A DNA stretch of 64,000 nt from NCBI RefSeq assembly GCF_001682385.1, contig NZ_CP016210.1:1798001-1862000 (forward strand). The letters run 5' to 3'. The translations under genes were made by a program, and so were the position numbers. How positions within the stretch are numbered: the first letter of the stretch is position 1; each line of letters begins with the position of its first letter. The stretch comes from Azoarcus olearius. Its GTDB lineage: Bacteria > Pseudomonadota > Gammaproteobacteria > Burkholderiales > Rhodocyclaceae. Below the pieces are notes generated by a model. The model searched no databases, had not been told where the DNA came from, and worked only from the letters and a program-made list of their open reading frames with translations. Positions 41,783 to 50,168 of the stretch are shown one piece after another.

Positions 41783-42763
41783 TCACTCGATCAGCGGCGC
41801 CAGCACGGCTTCGCTGTCGCCATACACCGCCGCGAGTTCGCCCTCGGGCACCATGGTCACCGCGATCTTGGGCTCGTGGCCGCCGCCGCCCAGCAGCACG
41901 CCGCGCAAGGGCGAGACGTCGGCGAAATCGCGCCCCCAGCCGATCGTGACGTGTTCGAGCGCGGGCATCAGCGCATTGGTGGGGTCGAAGTCCACCCAGC
42001 CGTGCCGCGGGCAGTACACCGCGATCCAGGCGTGTGTGGCATCGGCGCCGATCAGCCGCGGCTTGCCGGCCGGCGGCCGGGTCAGGATGTAGCCGCTCAC
42101 GTAGCGCGCGGCCAGACCGAGCGAACGCAGGCAGGACAGCATGAAGTGGGCGTAGTCCTGGCAGACGCCGCGGCGTTTTTCGAACACCTCGGTGACCGGC
42201 GTCGACACGTCGGTGGCCTCGGGGTCGAAGGTGAATTCGTCGAAGATGCGCCGCATCAGACCGTTGACGGCCGCCAGCAGCGGCACGCCGGGCTTGAAGT
42301 CGGCCCCGGCATAGTCGGCGAAGTCGCGTTTGACGCGGACATGGCTCGATTCGAACAGGTAGCCTGCGGCGTCGAGTTCCGCCGGGTCGTTACGCCGCCC
42401 CGCGCGATAGGCGAGGCCGTCGCGCACGGCTTCCCAGGGTGGCGATTCGGCGGCCACCACCGGCGGGCGCAGCGCGAGACACACCCAGCTTTCGGCGCGG
42501 ATGAAGAGTTCCTCGTGGTCGCGTTCGAAATGCAGCGACTGCACCGCGTTGCCGAAACCGTCGATGAACTGCTGACGGCGGGCGGGTTCGGGGTGGACGT
42601 CGATGCGGTGGGTGAGGCAGCGCTGCCACGGCAACTCGCGCGGCGTCAGGCGCAGCAACTGGCGCGACTCGCCCACCGGCTGGTCGTAGGCGTAAAGCGT
42701 GTCGTGCCGGATGTGGTAGCGGACCGCGGCCGCCATCGGCGCGCTGGGCGGGAGCAGGGTCAT
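41783..42763 (-). CDS. Transglutaminase-like cysteine protease-fold protein (small, 326 aa)
   Basis: A 326-residue protein. An N-terminal bacterial transglutaminase-like domain (RYHIRHDTLYAYDQPVGESRQ) leads into a catalytic core with Cys201 (RRGVCQDYAH), His244 (ATHAWIAVY) and Asp260 (GWVDFDPTN), a complete triad. Such proteins act as proteases, amidases or crosslinkers; no signal peptide is seen, so it should be cytosolic. The start at 42763 follows GAGGGTGG; the open frame further upstream overlaps the ATP-grasp gene. It lies 61 bp after the ATP-grasp/Alpha-E gene. Confidence 0.88.
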   Translation of the reverse strand: MTLLPPSAPMAAAVRYHIRHDTLYAYDQPVGESRQLLRLTPRELPWQRCLTHRIDVHPEPARRQQFIDGFGNAVQSLHFERDHEELFIRAESWVCLALRPPVVAAESPPWEAVRDGLAYRAGRRNDPAELDAAGYLFESSHVRVKRDFADYAGADFKPGVPLLAAVNGLMRRIFDEFTFDPEATDVSTPVTEVFEKRRGVCQDYAHFMLSCLRSLGLAARYVSGYILTRPPAGKPRLIGADATHAWIAVYCPRHGWVDFDPTNALMPALEHVTIGWGRDFADVSPLRGVLLGGGGHEPKIAVTMVPEGELAAVYGDSEAVLAPLIE

Positions 42764-42824
42764 GGCGCCACCCTCAGGCCATCGCCGCGGCGGGGGCCGG
42801 GCACGGGCGTCCAGGCGCGCGCGT

Positions 42825-45311
42825 TCATGCCACCCTCCGCAGGTGCATCGGCCGCACCGTGTGGGTGAAGAAGCGGCGATGGACCTCGTCCGACAGGTTG
42901 CCGGCCGCCTCCAGCGCATCGTTGAGCAGCGTGCGCAGGGTGCGGATCGCGAGTTCGCAGTCCTCGGCCTCGAAGCGGGTGAGGTCGAAGTCTTCGAGGC
43001 GGCGGGCGAGCGGGTCGATCATCAGCGAAGGGTAGGGGTGGCCGAGTTCGCGCGCCGTGCGGGCCAGATAGCGTTGCAGGATTTCCACCTGGAAGCCCAC
43101 CGCGTGCGGGTTGGCGGTGTCGAACACCAGCAGGTGCACCACCGGCAGCAGCTCGGGCACGCGGCGGTAGCGGGCGCGGTAGGTGACGATGGAGTTGGCG
43201 ACTTCCAGCATCCACTCGAACATGCGCTCGCGCGCTTCGGCCGGCGCCTCCATCGGCACCGAGATCAGGCCCGACAGGCCCGCCATGCGTTCGATGCGGC
43301 GGCCGAGGATGAGGAAGCGCCAGCCTTCGTCGCGCGTCATGTCGTCCATCGCGTAACCCGCGAGCGCGATGCAGGACTGCATCACGCGGTCCAGCGCCGA
43401 CAGCGCCTGGTCGGTGGTCTGCACCGGCTCGGAGAGCTGCTGTTCGAGCCGGTTGAGCGCGTGCCAGTTGTCGGACGACAGGCGCTCGCGCACCTGGCTG
43501 GCGGAAAACGCGAGTGCGCGCAGGTTGGCTGCGACCGAACCGGGCTGGGTGGGGTCAGTGAGCGCGGCGACCAGTTCGTCTTCGAGCGCCACCGGCTCCT
43601 CGTCCTCATCCTCGCGCTCGGCGGACAGCACGCCCAGTCGGCGCGCCGCCAGCACCAGACCGGCGAGACTTTGCTCCGTTTCCGGGTCGGTACTGGCCAC
43701 GCGCGTCAGCGCCGCGCGCAGCATGCGTGCGCTGGCTTCGCAGCGTTCGGCGTAGCGCCCCATCCAGAACAGGTTTTCGCCGACGCGCGAGGGGATGTCC
43801 GAGCCGCCGCACACCAGGTCGATCACGCCGAGCCGGCGCTTGAGCAGCGAGGTGCGCACCACCGGCGCCTCGGCCCGCACCCAGGTGTCCTTGGACAGGC
43901 CGCCGCGCTGCATCGAGATGACTTCCATGCCGGGGCGGGGCGCGACGCGGCCGAGCGCGCCGGGCATGACGGTGTAGCCCTCGGGCGTGGCGGTGGCGAA
44001 CACCCGCATGCCCATCGAGCGCGGGGTCAGGCGGTGATTCCACACGGGTGCCTGCGACAGCCGCACCCATTCCTGCGCCACGTAGGCGTGGGGCTGCTTG
44101 AGGATGCGCTCGATCATGGTCTTGCGCGCCTCGCCCTTCAGCTGGTGGCCGAACACCGCCTCCATCCGCATGCTGGGGAAGGCCGGCTTGATGACGAGTT
44201 CGTCGAGGTGTTCGAGCACGTATTCCAGCGCCGGGGGTTCGCCGCACCACCAGCTCGCCACCGAGGGCATGGCCAGCGGCTCGCCGAGCAGGCGTTCGCA
44301 GATGGCCGGCAGGAAGCCGAAGATCGCGCCGGATTCGAGCACCCCGCTGCCGATCGCGTTGGCCATCAGCACGCGCCCGGCCCGGATGGCGCCGAGCAGG
44401 CCGGGGATGCCGAGCGCGGAGTCGGCGCGCAGCTCGAGCGGATCGCAGAAGTCGTCGTCGAGCCGGCGCAGGATGGCATGCACCCGGCGCAGGCCGCGCA
44501 GCGTCTTGAGATAGACAGTGTCGTCGCGCACGGTGAGATCCTGCCCCTCGACCAGCGGAAAGCCGAGGTAGCGGGCGAGGAAGGCGTGCTCGAAATAGGT
44601 TTCGTTGTACGGGCCGGGCGTCAGCAGCACGGTGAGCGGCACGTCGCCGTCGGCCGGTGCGAGGCGGGCGAGGCCGTCCTGCATCGCGCGGAAGAAGCTG
44701 GCCAGCGGCTGCACGTGCAGCTCACGGAAGGCATCCGGAAACGCGCGCGAGACGATGATGCGGTTCTGCAGCGCATAGCCTGCGCCCGAGGGGCCCTGGG
44801 TGCGGTCGGCGATCACCCAGAAGCGGCCGTCCGGCGCCCGGGCGAGGTCGGCACCGTAGCTGAACAGCCATACGTTGCCGGGCGGCACCGTGCCGCGCGC
44901 GGGCCACTTGAAACCATGCTGGCCGAACACCAGCGCGGGTGGCAGCAGGCCTTCGGCGAGCAGGGTCTGCGGCCCGTAGAGATCGGCCAGGATGGCGTTG
45001 AGCAGGCGCGCGCGCTGGCTGATCGCCCCGGCTATGCCCTTCCACTCGTCGGCGCTCACCAGCAGCGGCAGCATGTCGAGCTCCCACGGGCGCTTGGTGC
45101 CCTTGGGGTCGGCATAGACGTTGTAGGTGACGCCGTCCGATTCGATGGCGTCGCGGACGAACTCGGCGCGGCGCTTCAGGACGTCGTCGGGAGCGTGCTC
45201 GAGCCGCTCGGCGAATGCCTGCCAGTGCGGGCGCGCGTCGCCGCGCGTGGCAAGCATCTCGTCGTAGCGGTCTGCGATGAGCGGATAGGTGGCGATGAGG
45301 CTTGCGGGCAT
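42825..45311 (-). CDS. Fused circularly permuted ATP-grasp / Alpha-E domain protein
   Basis: An 828-residue fusion. Residues about 1-475 form a circularly permuted ATP-grasp domain (YADPKGTKRPWELDMLPLL, WVIADRTQGPSGAGYALQNR, LTPGPYNETYFEHAFLARYLG, VIKPAFPSMRMEAVFG). Residues about 495-820 form an all-helical Alpha-E domain (SRVGENLFWMGRYAERCEASARML, RFLILGRRIERMAGL). In many genomes these are two neighbouring genes. ATP-grasp enzymes of this group are predicted amide or peptide ligases; the Alpha-E partner has no proven activity. It sits between the two transglutaminases, 49 and 61 bp from them. Confidence 0.9.
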   Translation of the reverse strand: MPASLIATYPLIADRYDEMLATRGDARPHWQAFAERLEHAPDDVLKRRAEFVRDAIESDGVTYNVYADPKGTKRPWELDMLPLLVSADEWKGIAGAISQRARLLNAILADLYGPQTLLAEGLLPPALVFGQHGFKWPARGTVPPGNVWLFSYGADLARAPDGRFWVIADRTQGPSGAGYALQNRIIVSRAFPDAFRELHVQPLASFFRAMQDGLARLAPADGDVPLTVLLTPGPYNETYFEHAFLARYLGFPLVEGQDLTVRDDTVYLKTLRGLRRVHAILRRLDDDFCDPLELRADSALGIPGLLGAIRAGRVLMANAIGSGVLESGAIFGFLPAICERLLGEPLAMPSVASWWCGEPPALEYVLEHLDELVIKPAFPSMRMEAVFGHQLKGEARKTMIERILKQPHAYVAQEWVRLSQAPVWNHRLTPRSMGMRVFATATPEGYTVMPGALGRVAPRPGMEVISMQRGGLSKDTWVRAEAPVVRTSLLKRRLGVIDLVCGGSDIPSRVGENLFWMGRYAERCEASARMLRAALTRVASTDPETEQSLAGLVLAARRLGVLSAEREDEDEEPVALEDELVAALTDPTQPGSVAANLRALAFSASQVRERLSSDNWHALNRLEQQLSEPVQTTDQALSALDRVMQSCIALAGYAMDDMTRDEGWRFLILGRRIERMAGLSGLISVPMEAPAEARERMFEWMLEVANSIVTYRARYRRVPELLPVVHLLVFDTANPHAVGFQVEILQRYLARTARELGHPYPSLMIDPLARRLEDFDLTRFEAEDCELAIRTLRTLLNDALEAAGNLSDEVHRRFFTHTVRPMHLRRVA

Positions 45312-45360
45312 GATCGCAAGAAAACGGCGCCGCGTCCGGGGACCGGGCGCGGCGCGCGGG

Positions 45361-48300
45361 TTAGTAGTGGCGCAAGTCTAACGTGAATGGGAACTCCGGG
45401 TTGATGCGGGCTTCCCCGACCTCCATCCGCCCCGGTGTGTGGCCCATGCGGAAGTAGCGCGCCATGCGACGGCTCTCCGCTTCGAAGGCGTTGACCGGGA
45501 AGGTGTCGTAGTTGCGCCCGCCCGGATGGGCGACGTGGTATTGGCAGCCGCCCAGGCTGCGCTGGTTCCAGGTATCGACGATGTCGAAGGTGAGCGGGCC
45601 GTCGGTGCCGATGGTGGGGTGCAGGCAGGAAGCGGGCTGCCACGCGCGGTAGCGCACGCCGGCGACGAACTCGCCCACGGTGCCGGTGGGCTGCAGCGGC
45701 ACCGGCACGCCGTTGCAGGTGACGGTGTAGCGGTCGGGCGCGGCGCCGTTGAGCTTGACCTGGATACGTTCGAGCGACGAGTCCACATAGCGCACGGTGC
45801 CGCCGATCGCGCCTTCCTCGCCCATCACGTGCCAGGGCTCCAGCGCCGCGCGCAGTTCGAGCTGCATGCCCTTGACCGCGAAGTCACCATACTTGGGGAA
45901 GCGGAACTCGAGGTGCGACGCGAACCACTCCGGCTGGATCGGATAGCCGTCGGCCTGCAGGTCGCCGATGACGTCGCTGAAGTCCTGCCAGACGAAATGC
46001 GGCAGCAGGAAGCGGTCGTGCAGTTCGGTGCCCCAGCGCACCAGCTTGGGCGGGGTGTAGGGGTCTTTCCAGAAGCGGGCGACCAGTGTGCGCAGCAGCA
46101 GCTGCTGGGTCAGGCTCATGCGCGCATGCGGCGGCATTTCGAACGCGCGCATCTCCAGCAGGCCGAGACGGCCGGTGGGGCCGTCGGGCGAGTACAGCTT
46201 GTCGATGCAGAACTCGGCGCGGTGGGTGTTGCCGGTAACGTCGATCAGCAGGTTGCGCAACAGCCGGTCGACCATCCACGGCGGGCAGCCGTTGGGGCCG
46301 GACTGGCACACGCGGTCCATCTCGCGGAAGGCGAGTTCGATCTCCGGCACCGAGTCGTTGCGCGCTTCGTCGATGCGCGGCGCCTGCGAGGTCGGCCCGA
46401 TGAACATGCCGGAGAAGAGGTAGGACAGGCTGGGGTGGTTGTTCCAGTAGCTCACCAGACTGCGCAGCAGGTCGGGCCGGCGCAGGAAGGGCGAGTCGGC
46501 CGGGGTTGCGCCGCCGAGCACGAAGTGGTTGCCCCCGCCGGTGCCGGTGTGGCGGCCGTCGAGCATGAACTTCTCGGTGGTGAGGCGCGAGTAGTGGGCC
46601 GATTCGTACAGGTGGGTGGTCTGGTCGACCAGCTCGTCCCAGTTCGACGCCGGGTGGATGTTCACCTCGATCACGCCCGGGTCGGGGGTGATGCGGAAGT
46701 GCGACAGGCGCGGGTCGCGCGGCGGCTCGTAGCCTTCGAGCATCACCGGGTGGTTGAGGCTTTCGGCGGTGGCTTCGACGGCGGCGGCGATCTCCAGGTA
46801 GTCCTCCAGCGTGGCGACCGGCGGCATGAACACGTACAGCGTACCGTTGCGCGCCTCGGCGCACATCGCGGTGCGGGTGATCCAGCCGGCCGATTGCTTG
46901 CCCTGCGGCTTGCGATCGGTGATTTCGGCCTGGCTGCGGGCCTTGCCGTTGCTGTTGCCGTCTTCGCCGCCGCTGCCCGGCATGCCGCCGGCCGCGGGGC
47001 GCAGGGTTGCAAAGCCGCTTGCGGGGCCGAACTGCTGGCGGATTGCGGCATGCGTCGGAAGCGGCTTGAAGCGCTCGAACGGGTCGGGCTGGTGGATCCA
47101 GGGGTAATCCCCCGGCGTGGCCCACGGCTGGGAATCGAGCGGCAGGCGGTAGCCGAGCGGCGAGTCGCCGGGAATCAGGTAGCACCGTTCGCTGCGGAGG
47201 AACCACGGCCCGGTCTGCCAGGCGTCGTTGGCCGGGTTGCGAGCGATCGGCAGCACGTGGCCGGCGATCTTGGTGAGCCCCTGGCTATAGACCTTCATGA
47301 GCCGCTCGCGCTCGAGCGGATCGTCCAGGCGCGAGTCGAAGGGATCGACGTTGGCCGGCAGGCGGCGTTCGCGCCACAGGTAGTAGAAGACGTCTTCATA
47401 CGCCGGAAAGACGTATTGCGCGTCCAGCCCGAGGCGATCGGCGATGCCGCGCAGGAAGCGGCCCGCGATGATGTCGGTTGCTCCGCCCGGGCGCGATTCG
47501 TCGGCGATCAGATCGCGGCGGGTCCACATCGGCTCGCCATCCTTGCGCCAGAAGCAGTTGAGCGACCAGCGCGGCAGCTGTTCGCCCGGATACCACTTGC
47601 CCTGACCGTAATGCACCAGCCCCTGCGGGCCGTACTTGGCCGCAAGGCGGTCGTACAGGTCGGAGGCCAGCCGCTTCTTGTTGGGCCCCATCGCGGTGGT
47701 GTTCCACTCGGCGCCGTCCGGATCGTCCACCGACACGAAGGTGGGTTCGCCGCCTTGCGTGAGGCGGACGTCGTGCTCCGCGAGTTCGGCGTCGATCGCG
47801 TGGCCGAGGCGTTCGATCTCGCTCCACTGCGCCTCGGTATAGGGTTTGGTGACGCGCGGCGCTTCCCAGATGCGGGTGACCTTCATCGCGTGTTCGAACG
47901 CCACCTCGCACTTGTCCAGCGCGCCGGTAACCGGGGCGGCGGAGTAGGGGTCGGGCGTGCACGCCAAGGGAATGTGGCCTTCGCCGGCGAAGAGCCCCGA
48001 GGTGGGGTCCAGTCCGATCCAGCCCGCGCCGGGCAGGTAGACCTCGCACCAGGCGTGCAGGTCGGTGAAGTCCTTCTCCGGGCCGGAGGGGCCGTCGAGC
48101 GATTTGACGTCGGGCGTGAGCTGGATCAGGTAGCCCGACACGAAGCGGGCCGCCAGACCGAGGTGACGCAGCAGCTGCACCAGCAGCCAGGCCGAGTCGC
48201 GGCAGGAACCGGAACGCTTTTCCAGCGTCTCTTCCGGGGTCTGCACGCCGGGTTCCATCCGGATCGTGTATTCGATGTGCTTGAACAGCTCGGCGTTGAG

Positions 48301-48741
48301 ATCGACGAGGAAGTTCACGCTCTGGCGCTTCTCGCGCTCGATGCCGTTGAGGTATTCCGCGAAACGCGGGGTCAGCGGCAGCTTCTTGAAATAGGGCGAC
48401 AGCTCGTCGCGCTGCCACGATTCGTATTCGAAGGGGATGTGCTCGGCATGGGGTTCGAGGAAGAAGTCGAACGGGTTGATCACCGCCATCTCGGCGACCA
48501 GGTCCACCTCGATGCGGAACTCCTTCGTCTTTTCCGGGAAGACGAGGCGCGCGAGATAGTTGGACTGGGGGTCCTGCTGCCAGTTGATGAAGTGGGTGGC
48601 GGGCAGCACGCGCAGCGAGTACGACAGGATGCGGGAGCGGCTGTGCGGCGCAGGGCGCAGCCGGATCACCTGCGGTCCGAGGTTGATCGGGCGGTCGTAC
48701 GTGTAGGTGGTGACGTGATTCAGCGCCACATGGATGGACAT
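45361..48741 (-). CDS. Giant transglutaminase-like protein with DUF2126 domain
   Basis: A 1126-residue cytosolic-looking protein. The N-terminal bacterial transglutaminase-like beta domain (about 1-90) precedes a core with Cys180 ([11 protein letters not shown]), His229 (DLHAWCEVY) and Asp245 ([10 protein letters not shown]), a complete triad. The remaining 800 residues are a DUF2126 region ([20 protein letters not shown] near 340, [18 protein letters not shown] near 395, [20 protein letters not shown] near 755). A Gly/Ser-rich linker lies near 590-610. This region resembles glutamate-cysteine-ligase or amidoligase-like catalysis in published predictions, but no reaction is proven. First gene of the unit, with ribosome site AAGGAA and a sigma-54-like promoter upstream. 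Confidence 0.9.
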   Translation of the reverse strand: MSIHVALNHVTTYTYDRPINLGPQVIRLRPAPHSRSRILSYSLRVLPATHFINWQQDPQSNYLARLVFPEKTKEFRIEVDLVAEMAVINPFDFFLEPHAEHIPFEYESWQRDELSPYFKKLPLTPRFAEYLNGIEREKRQSVNFLVDLNAELFKHIEYTIRMEPGVQTPEETLEKRSGSCRDSAWLLVQLLRHLGLAARFVSGYLIQLTPDVKSLDGPSGPEKDFTDLHAWCEVYLPGAGWIGLDPTSGLFAGEGHIPLACTPDPYSAAPVTGALDKCEVAFEHAMKVTRIWEAPRVTKPYTEAQWSEIERLGHAIDAELAEHDVRLTQGGEPTFVSVDDPDGAEWNTTAMGPNKKRLASDLYDRLAAKYGPQGLVHYGQGKWYPGEQLPRWSLNCFWRKDGEPMWTRRDLIADESRPGGATDIIAGRFLRGIADRLGLDAQYVFPAYEDVFYYLWRERRLPANVDPFDSRLDDPLERERLMKVYSQGLTKIAGHVLPIARNPANDAWQTGPWFLRSERCYLIPGDSPLGYRLPLDSQPWATPGDYPWIHQPDPFERFKPLPTHAAIRQQFGPASGFATLRPAAGGMPGSGGEDGNSNGKARSQAEITDRKPQGKQSAGWITRTAMCAEARNGTLYVFMPPVATLEDYLEIAAAVEATAESLNHPVMLEGYEPPRDPRLSHFRITPDPGVIEVNIHPASNWDELVDQTTHLYESAHYSRLTTEKFMLDGRHTGTGGGNHFVLGGATPADSPFLRRPDLLRSLVSYWNNHPSLSYLFSGMFIGPTSQAPRIDEARNDSVPEIELAFREMDRVCQSGPNGCPPWMVDRLLRNLLIDVTGNTHRAEFCIDKLYSPDGPTGRLGLLEMRAFEMPPHARMSLTQQLLLRTLVARFWKDPYTPPKLVRWGTELHDRFLLPHFVWQDFSDVIGDLQADGYPIQPEWFASHLEFRFPKYGDFAVKGMQLELRAALEPWHVMGEEGAIGGTVRYVDSSLERIQVKLNGAAPDRYTVTCNGVPVPLQPTGTVGEFVAGVRYRAWQPASCLHPTIGTDGPLTFDIVDTWNQRSLGGCQYHVAHPGGRNYDTFPVNAFEAESRRMARYFRMGHTPGRMEVGEARINPEFPFTLDLRHY

Positions 48742-48779
48742 GAACGGATTCCTTCTTCGAGCTGTTTGAAAGTCGGCTC

Positions 48780-48795
48780 AGCAAGTCTTGCGCCA
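48780..48795 (-). promoter_or_regulatory. Candidate sigma-54 promoter of the transglutaminase/ATP-grasp operon
   Basis: Reading leftward the site is TGGCGCAAGACTTGCT. It keeps TGGC, C at position 6, TTGC, the final W and the exact GG-N10-GC spacing; positions 5 and 7 differ from consensus. The predicted transcript start is about 28 nt before the first ATG. A TGCACC half-site at 48836-48841 resembles an NtrC half-site but lacks a good partner. No better sigma-70 promoter is visible in the 248-bp spacer. Confidence 0.55.
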
Positions 48796-48989
48796 AGCGC
48801 GATAGGCCATCTGCCGGGGCCAGCGGGCGTATTCATGCACCCTAATCGGGCGCGCCCTGTTTTGGGGCGCACTGTTTTCGTACGGTTCTCGCACCGGGGA
48901 GCGGGCGGCGCACAGTCCTTCGGGTCCTGTACTACACTCGGCCGTTCCCGCCGTCCGTCTTCCGCCGCCTTTCCGGCCTGGGTGCAACC

Positions 48990-50159
48990 ATGAGCATCAT
49001 CGACATCGTCAGTCCGCGTCTTTACAACCTGAAGGCGATCCGCCGCGACCTTCACGCCCATCCGGAACTCGCCTTCGCCGAACACCGCACTGCCGACGTC
49101 GTCGCCCGCCACCTGACGTCGCTCGGGCTGGAGGTGCATCGCGGCCTTGGCGGCACCGGCGTGGTCGGCGTCGTGCGCGGTGGCCGCGGCCTGCGTGCGA
49201 TCGGCCTGCGCGCGGACATGGACGCGCTGCCGATTACCGAGCGTAACACCTTCGCCCACCGCTCCACTGTGGAGGCCTGCATGCATGCCTGCGGGCATGA
49301 CGGCCACACGACGATGCTGCTCGGCGCTGCCGAGGTCCTGGCCGCGCGGCCGGATTTCGACGGCACGGTGTACCTGATCTTCCAGCCTGCCGAAGAGGGT
49401 GAGGGCGGCGCGCGGGCGATGATCGAGGACGGCCTGTTCGACCGTTTTCCGATGGAGTCGGTATTCGGCATGCACAACTGGCCCGGCATGGCGGCCGGCA
49501 GCTTTGCGGTGCACGCCGGGCCGGTGATGGCGAGCGCAGACCGCTTCGACATCACGGTCCGCGGCCATGGCGCCCACGCCGCGATGCCGCACCTGGGCAC
49601 CGACCCGGTGACCGCGGCCGCGGCGCTGGTGCAGGCGGTGCAGACCATCGTCTCGCGCAACCTCGACCCGGTGGTGTCGGCGGTGGTGTCCATCACCCAG
49701 TTCCATGCGGGCGAGGCCTACAACGCCATTCCCGACCGCGCCGAGCTGGCCGGCACCGTGCGGGCCTTCTCGGAACAGGTGCAGGAGGCGGTGGAAGCGC
49801 GCCTGCGCACGCTGTGCGAGGGCACCGCGGCGGCATTCGGCGTGGAGGTCGAATTCGAATACCGGCGCGGCTATCCGCCGACGGTCAACACCGCCGCCGA
49901 GGCCGCGCTGTGCGCCGACGCCGCGCGGGCGGTGGCGGGGGAAAGCGCGGTGACTACCGCCGCGCCACCCAGCATGGGGGCAGAGGACTTCGCCTTCTTC
50001 CTGCAGAAGAAGCCGGGCGCCTATATCTGGATCGGCAACGGCCCGGGCGAGGGCGGCTGCACGCTGCACAACCCGCATTACGACTTCAACGACGACATCC
50101 TGCCGGCGGGCATCGGCTATTGGGTGGAGCTGGTGCGGCGTCTGCTGCCGGCGCGCTGA
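48990..50159 (+). CDS. M20 family amidohydrolase (hippurate/IAA-amino acid hydrolase type)
   Basis: A 389-residue M20D metal hydrolase. Metal-site motifs seen are LRADMDALPITE near 72, HACGHDGHTTMLLGAAE near 97, QPAEEGEGGARAMI near 130 and GMHNWPG near 160. The dimerisation insert (GHGAHAAMPHLGTDPVTAA) follows, and a final His is in LHNPHYDFNDD near 365. The family cleaves N-acyl amino acids such as hippurate. It is divergent from the transglutaminase operon across 248 bp and 9 bp upstream of the FtsX-type permease gene. Substrate not assignable. Confidence 0.92.
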   Translation: MSIIDIVSPRLYNLKAIRRDLHAHPELAFAEHRTADVVARHLTSLGLEVHRGLGGTGVVGVVRGGRGLRAIGLRADMDALPITERNTFAHRSTVEACMHACGHDGHTTMLLGAAEVLAARPDFDGTVYLIFQPAEEGEGGARAMIEDGLFDRFPMESVFGMHNWPGMAAGSFAVHAGPVMASADRFDITVRGHGAHAAMPHLGTDPVTAAAALVQAVQTIVSRNLDPVVSAVVSITQFHAGEAYNAIPDRAELAGTVRAFSEQVQEAVEARLRTLCEGTAAAFGVEVEFEYRRGYPPTVNTAAEAALCADAARAVAGESAVTTAAPPSMGAEDFAFFLQKKPGAYIWIGNGPGEGGCTLHNPHYDFNDDILPAGIGYWVELVRRLLPAR

Positions 50160-50168
50160 GGACCCTTC

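Noticed and set aside
45439-48993. A 1184-codon open frame antisense to the giant transglutaminase gene
   Set aside because: It mirrors the codon pattern of a real high-GC gene on the other strand, has no family motifs and is rich in Val/Arg/Gly/His, as expected for an antisense shadow.
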